Origin: Bacteroidales bacterium
GTDB taxonomy: Bacteria > Bacteroidota > Bacteroidia > Bacteroidales > P3
Direction: 5' to 3'
Length of the DNA: 64,000 nt
Assembly: GCA_017454015.1 (NCBI GenBank)
Contig: JAFTDW010000008.1
Coordinates: forward strand, 1 to 64,000
Program-made: the position numbers and the translations under genes
Notes under the pieces: model-generated
The model's input: the letters and a program-made list of their open reading frames with translations, nothing else
Databases searched by the model: none
Told to the model about the DNA's origin: nothing
Shown here: piece after piece, positions 1 to 6,824 of the stretch
Layout: every line of letters begins with the position of its first letter
Numbering within the stretch: the first letter of the stretch is position 1

Positions 1-1299
1 AACGTATTTCCTGTTACCCCCATCTTCGGCGTTTTTCTTCATTACGGCATGGGCAGTAGTACCACTTCCCGCAAAAGAGTCCAATATGACGCTGTCTTTC
101 TGTGTGGCAATGGAAAGTATTCGTTCTAAAAGGCGGGTAGGCTTGGGTGTGTCGAAAGGAGATTTGCCTTCGAATATCGACATTAGCTCTTTCTTCGCCT
201 CATCGGTATGCCCCACTTCTGTAAATGGCCATAGGTTGGTAGGAACTTTGCCTTCGACATTGTTCAAATAAGTTTTTCTGGCAATGCCTCCTTTACCTCC
301 TTTGGTAAAATAGTATTTCGGCCATTGTCCTCTTTTTAGTACCTTTTGCGCATTGCGTCGCGAAGTCTCCAAATCCTGCTTTAAGACAATGGCCAAAACT
401 CCTTGCCTCACCTCTTCTGCGGTAATTCCACATACTTCTGCTCTTTGTTCTTCATCATGCAAGTCTCTTAACTCGTATTCACACCAGCCGTTCATAATGG
501 AGAGCATTTCTTCTTGCCCATACCTCCAGTGATTATTAAAAGCAGGATATAACATTTCCCCAGTAAAGGGATGCTGGATGGCATATACCATACCTTGATG
601 ATCCGCCCCACCTGTACCATATGAGTTATCACTTCTCCATGATGCCACATCATTATCTGGGTTCCCATATTTGGCGTTCATTTCCTTTGTTCTTGGCAGT
701 TTGTTCGGCTGCCATGCAGGTCTTTTGGAATAAACCAATATATGTTCCGCCTCACTTACGATACCTTTAGAGTCATTGCGTGGCGAATAAGCCCGTTGCC
801 ATGATATGTTTGCAACAAAACATGAAGCTCCAAATATCTCATCACAGATAAGTTGCAAGTTTTTCGCCTCATTGTCATCTATTGAAATGAATATTACACC
901 TTGTTGCGAAAGAAGTTGATGTAGCAGTCGAAGCCTTGGATACATCATACAAAGCCATTTGTCATGCCGGCTAAAGTCTTCTCCTTCTGCCCCAACCACC
1001 TCACCAAGCCACTTGCGGATATGCGGGTCATTTACATTGTCATTATATACCCAGCCTTCATTGCCAGTATTATACGGCGGATCTATATAGACACAGTCAA
1101 TCTTCCCCTCATATTCTGGCAGCAAGGCTTTCAATGCCTCAAGGTTGTCCCCATGAATAATCTTGTTGCCACTGTGAGTTTCGGAGGTGTCGGCAGGATT
1201 ATCGCCCCGATACCCATATTTATGTTCCAACACACGGAAAGGCACTTCCGCATGATGATTGACCACCTTATCTTTTCCTATCCAGTGCAGTGTAGGCAT
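1..1299 (-). CDS. mod: Type III restriction-modification DNA methyltransferase (Mod), 3' end cut by window
   Basis: Read on the minus strand from ATG at 1299-1297 and open for 433 codons to the window edge, so the C-terminus is missing. The N-terminus (MPTLHWIGKDKVVNHH) is typical of Mod subunits. The amino-methyltransferase motif IV is seen as YIDPPYNTGN about 60 residues in, and the AdoMet-binding motif as LDSFAGSGTTAHAV near the window edge, followed by NAEDGGNRKY. The DPPY-before-FAGSGTT order fits the beta class of adenine-N6 methyltransferases used by type III systems. The partner Res helicase/nuclease would be expected downstream, beyond position 1. The gene is visibly more AT-rich than the genes from 2014 on, which suggests horizontal acquisition. 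Family assignment is firm; methylation specificity cannot be read. Confidence 0.88.
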   Translation of the reverse strand, partial: MPTLHWIGKDKVVNHHAEVPFRVLEHKYGYRGDNPADTSETHSGNKIIHGDNLEALKALLPEYEGKIDCVYIDPPYNTGNEGWVYNDNVNDPHIRKWLGEVVGAEGEDFSRHDKWLCMMYPRLRLLHQLLSQQGVIFISIDDNEAKNLQLICDEIFGASCFVANISWQRAYSPRNDSKGIVSEAEHILVYSKRPAWQPNKLPRTKEMNAKYGNPDNDVASWRSDNSYGTGGADHQGMVYAIQHPFTGEMLYPAFNNHWRYGQEEMLSIMNGWCEYELRDLHDEEQRAEVCGITAEEVRQGVLAIVLKQDLETSRRNAQKVLKRGQWPKYYFTKGGKGGIARKTYLNNVEGKVPTNLWPFTEVGHTDEAKKELMSIFEGKSPFDTPKPTRLLERILSIATQKDSVILDSFAGSGTTAHAVMKKNAEDGGNRKYV

Positions 1300-1305
1300 A
1301 TATTT

Positions 1306-1491
1306 CTATATTTGTTCTTCCTTCAGTTTAAAGGCTTTAGGTTTTGTCATTGGGCGTATTTTAATTTCAGGGTACGTATTGGCGACTTGGAACTGATGTC
1401 TTGTCGACATATAAGTGTAAAAGGCATCGACTGTCAAAATCTCAACAATATGAGAAAACGAGAGCAATGATACGACCTTATCAGCAGGTGA
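1306..1491 (-). pseudogene. Possible gene remnant upstream of mod (DUF1016-like)
   Basis: A minus-strand reading frame without a convincing start runs from just after an in-frame TAA (near 1492) to a TAG at 1308-1306, only 6 bases before the mod start. Its first part reads DKVVSLLSFSHIVEIL, which resembles the conserved LSxSHxxELL stretch of DUF1016 (YhcG-type PDDEXK) proteins that often sit near restriction-modification genes. The rest does not match anything I recognise. It is most simply a decayed fragment of a neighbouring defence gene. The family suggestion rests on a short motif only. Confidence 0.25.
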
Positions 1492-2013
1492 TTATATACA
1501 TTACTAATTGTTATTTAACGAACTTTTTTGGGTATTATTGCACAATGGACCTTCTATGAAGCCGCGGGACTCGAGTTGTTTACATTTTTTAGTCGGAGTT
1601 TGTTGAATTGAGACATTTTTGGATCTGAGTTCAAGATTTATATGTGGCATCACTTGACGCGTTACATGATAAGTTCTACTGTCGTATCGGGGACCAGTAT
1701 TGGGTTTATCTTAAGGGGTTGGGGAAAGAGCTGGATTTAGTGTTTGTGCTTGTATTTATGACTATGCTATTATTGAGGGGTGCGGTTTTGCGATGATTGG
1801 TTGGCTTTTGATTGGGAAACGAGGTGGTTACTGTCTGATTTGTTTGCATTTAGCATCTGTTGTGCAGAGACTATGGCCGCTGCTTGGTTGCGGAAAAAAT
1901 GGCGGGGAGGGAGGATTTATTTATGTATTTCAATAAAAAGTCGTACTTTTGCAGTTTGAAACACTACGGTAGGATTACAGATGTTTCCGCGTCCGTGAAA
2001 TATTTTGCCAATA
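1492..2013. other. Gene-poor AT-rich spacer between the mod locus and rsmE
   Basis: About 520 bases without a confident gene. Short open stretches exist on the plus strand, for example one reading HDKFYCRIGDQYWVYLKG near 1660-1730, but none has a plausible start and full-length product. The stretch could be decayed coding DNA at the edge of the acquired restriction-modification island. The last part (from about 1940) carries the promoter of the rsmE gene set. Confidence 0.4.
1944..1951 (+). promoter_or_regulatory. Bacteroidota-type -7 element upstream of rsmE
   Basis: TACTTTTG matches the Bacteroidota -7 consensus TAnnTTTG and lies about 60 bases before the rsmE start. No clean -33 TTTG is present at the usual distance; only T/A-rich sequence is found there. 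This is the likely promoter for rsmE and the co-directional DUF4159 gene. Confidence 0.5.
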
Positions 2014-2721
2014 ATGCAACTGTTCTATTGCGATAACTTACCTGCCGAGGGCATTGCCACGCTGCCGCGCGAGGAGTCGCACCACTGCGTGCGTGTGCTT
2101 CGTATGGTCAGCGGCGACACGCTGACGGTTACCGACGGCTGCGGGCTGCTCTGCCGCGCCACCCTGCTGACTCCCGACGAGCGAGGCTGCACCATAGAGG
2201 TGACCGAGCGGCTGCCCGACCCCGCTCCCCGCCCCTACAGCCTCCACGTCGCCGTGGCCCCCACCAAGAACACGGCACGCATAGAGTGGTTTGTGGAGAA
2301 AGCCGTGGAGATAGGCATCGACACCATCACGCCCCTGCTGTGCGACCACTCAGAGCGCACCACCCTCAAGACCGACAGGCTGCACAAGATAGCCCTCGCC
2401 GCGATGAAACAGTCGCTCCACACCATACTGCCTGCCATCAATGAGCCCACCCGCGCCACCGACTTCATGGCGCAGCAAGATGCCGCAAGCCAGAAATTCA
2501 TAGCCCACTGCGAGGGCGACGAGCGCATCCCCATGCAGCAGATATGCCGGCGCGGCGGCAGTGTGACGGTGCTCATAGGGCCGGAGGGCGACTTCAGCCC
2601 ACGCGAGATAGAGGCGGCTCTCGCCGCAGGCTTCAAACCCGTGACCTTCGGCACCTCGCGCCTACGCACAGAGACGGCGGCACTCTACGCCACCATGCTC
2701 ACTTCTATAATCAACAACTAA
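2014..2721 (+). CDS. rsmE: 16S rRNA (uracil(1498)-N(3))-methyltransferase RsmE
   Basis: Methylates N3 of U1498 in 16S rRNA using S-adenosylmethionine. The start was placed at the ATG giving MQLFYCDNL, the usual RsmE N-terminus; an in-frame TTG nine bases upstream is a weaker alternative. An N-terminal PUA-like part (about residues 1-70, with EESHHCVRVLRM) is followed by the SPOUT knot domain. The SPOUT signature is clear as LIGPEGDFSPREIEAA and, near the C-terminus, LGTSRLRTETA-like sequence (here FGTSRLRTETAALYA). Length (235 residues) is normal. Its TAA overlaps the ATG of the next gene (TAATG at 2719-2723), so the two are probably translationally coupled. Confidence 0.93.
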   Translation: MQLFYCDNLPAEGIATLPREESHHCVRVLRMVSGDTLTVTDGCGLLCRATLLTPDERGCTIEVTERLPDPAPRPYSLHVAVAPTKNTARIEWFVEKAVEIGIDTITPLLCDHSERTTLKTDRLHKIALAAMKQSLHTILPAINEPTRATDFMAQQDAASQKFIAHCEGDERIPMQQICRRGGSVTVLIGPEGDFSPREIEAALAAGFKPVTFGTSRLRTETAALYATMLTSIINN

Positions 2722-3413
2722 TGGCGACTCTAAATAACGACATCAAAATCATGTTTTCACAAGCAAGACTTCTCTTGGTTACATTCATGCTTGCCGGCAG
2801 CATTGCCGCGGCGGCTCAGGGCACCACACAGATAGCCCTGCTAAAATACGGCGGCGGCGGCGACTGGTACTCCAACCCCTCGTCGCTCACCAACCTCATA
2901 GCTTTCTGCAACGCCGACCAGCAGATGAACCTCAACCCCGAATACGCGGTGGTGGAGGTGGGCAGCAGCGAGATTTTCAACTACCCCCTGCTGCACCTCA
3001 CCGGACACGGCAACGTGGTGTTCTCGGCGCAGGAGGCTCAGAACCTACGCAACTACCTCATAGGCGGTGGATTCCTGCACATCGACGACAACTACGGCCT
3101 TCGCGAGTTTATAGTGCCCCAGATGAAGAAGGTGTTTCCCGAGCTCGACTTTGTGGAGCTGCCGTTCACTCATCCCATCTACCACCAGAAATACAACTTC
3201 CCCAACGGCCTGCCCAAGATTCACGAGCACGACAACAAGCCGCCCAAAGGCTACGGCCTTATATACGAGGGGCGCCTGGTGTGTTTTTTCACGTGGGAAT
3301 GCGACCTCGGCGACGGTTGGGAGGACCAGGATGTACACAACGACTCGCAGGAGACACGCGCCAAAGCTTTCCGCATGGGAAGCAACATTGTGAGATACGC
3401 TTTCATGCAATGA
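2721..3413 (+). CDS. DUF4159 domain-containing exported protein
   Basis: A 230-residue protein of the DUF4159 family, common in Bacteroidota; its biochemical role is not established. The ATG at 2721 overlaps the rsmE stop. A second in-frame ATG at 2751 (MFSQARLLLVTFMLAG) gives a tighter signal peptide and may be the true start. The signal peptide ends around AAAAQG, so the product is periplasmic. The mature part begins QIALLKYGGGGDWY and contains GGGFLHIDDNYG and a C-terminal FTWECDLGDGWEDQDVHND stretch, both typical of the family, whose fold recalls class I glutamine amidotransferase-like domains. The coupling with rsmE is a common Bacteroidota arrangement as far as I know. Confidence 0.82.
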   Translation: MATLNNDIKIMFSQARLLLVTFMLAGSIAAAAQGTTQIALLKYGGGGDWYSNPSSLTNLIAFCNADQQMNLNPEYAVVEVGSSEIFNYPLLHLTGHGNVVFSAQEAQNLRNYLIGGGFLHIDDNYGLREFIVPQMKKVFPELDFVELPFTHPIYHQKYNFPNGLPKIHEHDNKPPKGYGLIYEGRLVCFFTWECDLGDGWEDQDVHNDSQETRAKAFRMGSNIVRYAFMQ

Positions 3414-3446
3414 ACATTTTTTTTCGCACATTTGGCGAAAAAAACG

Positions 3447-3454
3447 TATCTTTG
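3447..3454 (+). promoter_or_regulatory. Bacteroidota-type -7 element upstream of the DUF1846 gene
   Basis: TATCTTTG followed by CA is a perfect TAnnTTTG match, 34 bases after the DUF4159 stop and about 70 bases before the DUF1846 start. The -33 region is a T-run without a clean TTTG. Confidence 0.6.
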
Positions 3455-3523
3455 CATCCCGTAAACTTTAATTATATAAATCCACAATGCCACCGCAATG
3501 GCATTGGTAATCCATTTTTTAGT

Positions 3524-4990
3524 ATGAAATACGGATTTGACAACAACAAGTATCTCTCGCTCCAATCATCGCACATCAGAGAGCGAATTTCGCAGTTTGG
3601 CGACAAACTGTATCTTGAATTTGGCGGCAAGCTCTTCGACGACTACCACGCCAGCCGCGTGCTGCCCGGCTTTGAACCCGACAGCAAGCTGAAGATGCTC
3701 ATGCAGCTGCGCGACGACGCCGAGATAGTGATCGTCATCAGTGCCGTGGACATTGAGCGCAACAAGGTGCGCGGCGACCTAGGCATCACCTACGACGTGG
3801 ACGTGCTGCGCCTGCGCGACGAGTTCATGTCGCGCGGCCTGCAGGTCAACTCGGTGGTGATTACCCACTTCAACGGGCAGGCCAGCGCCATAGCCTACCG
3901 CCAACGCCTTGAACGGCTCAACATCAAAGTGTATTACCTCTATCTTATAGAGGGCTACCCCACCAACGTGGACCTTATCTGCTCCGACGAGGGCTTTGGC
4001 AAGAACGAGTATGTGGAGACCACGCGCCCGCTGGTGGTGGTGACAGCCCCCGGCCCCGGCAGCGGCAAGATGGCCGCTTGCCTCAGCCAGCTCTACCAGG
4101 ACAACCGGAGGGGTATAAAGGCGGGCTACGCCAAGTTTGAGACCTTCCCCATCTGGAGCATACCGCTGAAACACCCCGTCAACGTGGCCTATGAGGCTGC
4201 CACCGCCGACCTTGACGACGTCAACATGATAGACCCCTTCCACCTTGAGGCCTATGGCAAGACCACCGTCAACTACAACCGCGACATAGAGATTTTCCCC
4301 GTGCTCAACGCCATCTTCGAGGGCATATACGGGCACAACCCCTACCATTCGCCCACCGACATGGGTGTCAACATGGCGGGCTTCTGCATCTGCGACGACG
4401 AGGTGTGCTGCCAAGCCTCGCGCAACGAGATAATACGCCGCTACTACACTGCCCTGTGCGACTACGCACGCGGCAAGTCGTCGGAGCGTGAGATTAACAA
4501 GATTGCGCTGCTCATGAAGCAGCTCAAGATTACCACTGCCGACCGCGTGGTCACCACGGCGGCGCACCAGCGCAAAGATGAGGAGGGCGGCGTACATGCC
4601 TCGGCAATACAGCTGCACGACGGCACCATCATCACCGCCCACACCAGCCCACTGCTCGGCCCCAGCGCGGCGCTGCTGCTCAATGCCACCAAGCACCTCG
4701 CAGGCATAGACCACAGCGTACGCCTAATACCGCAGGAGATGATAGAGCCCATACAGAAGACCAAGGTGGAGCTGCTGCACGGCAAGAACCCGCGCCTGCA
4801 CACCGACGAGGTGCTGGTGGCTCTCTCGCTACTGTCGCTGAGCGACGACAACTGCCGCCGCGCTCTCCACAGCCTGCCGGAGCTCAAAGGCTGCCAGGCC
4901 CACGCCACAGTGATGCTCAGCGAAGTGGACCGCAAGATTTTCAAGAAACTCGGCATAGACCTCACCACAGACCCCGTCAAGAAAGGATGA
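3524..4990 (+). CDS. DUF1846 domain-containing protein
   Basis: A 488-residue cytoplasmic protein of the DUF1846 family, widespread in Bacteroidota and Firmicutes and without an established reaction. The start is the ATG giving MKYGFDNNKYLSLQSSHIRE; the frame stays open further upstream, but that part overlaps the DUF4159 gene and the promoter. Conserved stretches include YLEFGGKLFDDYHASRVLPG (residues about 30-50), the glycine-rich VVVTAPGPGSGKMAACLSQL near the middle, which resembles a phosphate-binding loop, and FPVLNAIFEGIYG. Length matches the family. Transcribed from its own promoter as judged by the element upstream. Confidence 0.88.
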   Translation: MKYGFDNNKYLSLQSSHIRERISQFGDKLYLEFGGKLFDDYHASRVLPGFEPDSKLKMLMQLRDDAEIVIVISAVDIERNKVRGDLGITYDVDVLRLRDEFMSRGLQVNSVVITHFNGQASAIAYRQRLERLNIKVYYLYLIEGYPTNVDLICSDEGFGKNEYVETTRPLVVVTAPGPGSGKMAACLSQLYQDNRRGIKAGYAKFETFPIWSIPLKHPVNVAYEAATADLDDVNMIDPFHLEAYGKTTVNYNRDIEIFPVLNAIFEGIYGHNPYHSPTDMGVNMAGFCICDDEVCCQASRNEIIRRYYTALCDYARGKSSEREINKIALLMKQLKITTADRVVTTAAHQRKDEEGGVHASAIQLHDGTIITAHTSPLLGPSAALLLNATKHLAGIDHSVRLIPQEMIEPIQKTKVELLHGKNPRLHTDEVLVALSLLSLSDDNCRRALHSLPELKGCQAHATVMLSEVDRKIFKKLGIDLTTDPVKKG

Positions 4991-5071
4991 GGCCTTTGCG
5001 CTATTCTTCTATGATTTAATATCACGATGTTGCGCTATCCTGAAAGAAAAAACATTATCCCAAAAAGAGCC

Positions 5072-6772
5072 ATGAAGCGATTGACACTACTCCTTGCCGT
5101 GGTGCTGCTGGCACTGGCACGCCCGGCGGATGCCTGCACCAATTTCCTCTTCACGCGCGGCGCCACCGTGGACGGCTCCACGATGATAACCTACGCCGCC
5201 GACTCGCACACACGCTACGGACAGCTGCGCTACCACCACGGCGGCGCCCACGCCACAGGCGAGACAGTGCGTCTCTTCAACTACGGCAACCTCAAGTTCC
5301 AGATAGAGCTGCCGCAGGCGCCACGCACCTACAACGTGGTGGGCTTCATCAACGAGCGCCAGCTTGCCATGGGCGAGACCACATGGGGCGGCATAGAGCC
5401 GCTCTCGAAGGGCAACGCCACGGGCATTGACTACGGCAACCTTATATACCTCGCCCTGCAGCGCGCCGCCACCTGCCGCGAAGCCATCAAGGTTATGGCG
5501 GAGCTCACCGCCACCTACGGCTACGCCGACGGCGGCGAGAGCTTCTCGCTGTGCGACCCCAACGAGGTGTGGCTTTTCGAGATAACCAGCAAAGGCAGCG
5601 AGCGTGGCGCGGTATGGGTGGCACGGCGGCTGCCCGACGGCTACGCCTCGGCACACGCCAACCAGGCCCGCATCACCACCTTCCCGCAGGAGCAGAAGAA
5701 GTCGCGCCGCGCCATAAGCAGCAAGCACCTCGACCGCATCTTCGACCCCGAGGTGGAGTGCGTCTACGCCGCCGACGTGGTGAGCTTCGCCAAGGAGCGC
5801 GGCATTGCCGCCTATGCCGACAAGGGCAACAGCAACGACACCAACTTCAGCTTCGCCGACACCTACAATCCGCTAACATTCAGCGGCCTGAGGGCCTGCG
5901 AGGCACGCGTCTACGCCATGTTCAACCGTATCAACTCCAATATGCGGCAATATGAGCGCTACGCCATGGGCGACGCCACGGCGCCGCGGCTGCCGCTGTG
6001 GATAAAACCCGACCGCAAGGTGGGCGTACACGACATGATGGAGCTTATGCGCGACCATTTCGAGGGGACCCCGATGGACATGAACCACGACGTGGGAGCA
6101 GGGCCGTTCCACTGCCCCTACCGCTGGCGCCCCATGGACTTTGAGGTCGACGGCAAGAAATACGTCCACGAGCGTGCCATAAGCACACAGCAGACGGGTT
6201 TCAGCTTTGTGGCGCAGTGCCGCAAGGGGCTTCCCGACAAGCTGGGCGGCATCATCTGGTTTGGCGTTGACGACACCTACTCCACAGTGTACTGCCCCAT
6301 GTTCTGCGGCATAACACAGGTGCCGGTGTGCTTTGAGGAGGGCAACGGCTCCATGTCCGAGTACTCGGAGACGGCGGCTTTCTGGCTCTTCAACCGCGTG
6401 AGCAACTTCTGCTACCTGCGCTACGACAGCATGATAGTGGACGTGCGGCGCGTGCAGCAACAACTGGAGAAGGGCTTCATTGCCGAAGTGGAGCAAGCTG
6501 TAAAACAGTATGCAGGCTACGACGACGCACGCCTCACGGCGACACTCAACCGACTCTCCAACCAGTGCGCCGACCGCATGTTCCGCGAGTGGACAGGCCT
6601 CGACAGGCTACTGCTGATGAAGTATATTGACGGCAATATCAAACGCACAGAGCAGGGCCGCATAAAGACGACACCCACCGGCGTGGTGGCATTTCCGCAG
6701 CAGCCGCCCTACCCCGAGTGGTACTACCGCGCCATAGTGAAAGACCACGGCGACATACTGAAAGAGAACTAA
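5072..6772 (+). CDS. Secreted C69-family dipeptidase
   Basis: A 566-residue exported dipeptidase of peptidase family C69 (N-terminal nucleophile hydrolases). The start ATG at 5072 gives MKRLTLLLAVVLLALARPADA, a signal peptide after which Cys22 (CTNFLFTRGATVDGS) becomes the N-terminal residue and catalytic nucleophile. The matching conserved segments TYADSHTRYGQL-like, GETTWGG and EVWLFEI are present. The protein lacks a T9SS sorting domain and is probably periplasmic, where it would cleave dipeptides released from proteins or peptidoglycan. An in-frame ATG at 5027 would add 15 residues before the signal peptide and is unlikely. Confidence 0.9.
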   Translation: MKRLTLLLAVVLLALARPADACTNFLFTRGATVDGSTMITYAADSHTRYGQLRYHHGGAHATGETVRLFNYGNLKFQIELPQAPRTYNVVGFINERQLAMGETTWGGIEPLSKGNATGIDYGNLIYLALQRAATCREAIKVMAELTATYGYADGGESFSLCDPNEVWLFEITSKGSERGAVWVARRLPDGYASAHANQARITTFPQEQKKSRRAISSKHLDRIFDPEVECVYAADVVSFAKERGIAAYADKGNSNDTNFSFADTYNPLTFSGLRACEARVYAMFNRINSNMRQYERYAMGDATAPRLPLWIKPDRKVGVHDMMELMRDHFEGTPMDMNHDVGAGPFHCPYRWRPMDFEVDGKKYVHERAISTQQTGFSFVAQCRKGLPDKLGGIIWFGVDDTYSTVYCPMFCGITQVPVCFEEGNGSMSEYSETAAFWLFNRVSNFCYLRYDSMIVDVRRVQQQLEKGFIAEVEQAVKQYAGYDDARLTATLNRLSNQCADRMFREWTGLDRLLLMKYIDGNIKRTEQGRIKTTPTGVVAFPQQPPYPEWYYRAIVKDHGDILKEN

Positions 6773-6778
6773 ACACCT

Positions 6779-6804
6779 GTCCGCCGCCGTTTCCGGCGGC
6801 GGAC
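6779..6804 (+). terminator. GC-rich hairpin between the C69 dipeptidase and rpoN
   Basis: Perfect 11-base arms GTCCGCCGCCG and CGGCGGCGGAC around a TTTC loop, 6 bases after the dipeptidase stop. It is followed by C-rich sequence rather than a T-run, so it may act as a 3' end stabiliser or a weak terminator rather than a standard intrinsic terminator. Confidence 0.55.
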
Positions 6805-6824
6805 CCCCCCACCCTACCCCACCG

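Noticed and set aside
2544..2720. A 59-codon N-terminal extension of the DUF4159 protein
   Set aside because: It overlaps rsmE in another frame and would precede a normal signal peptide.
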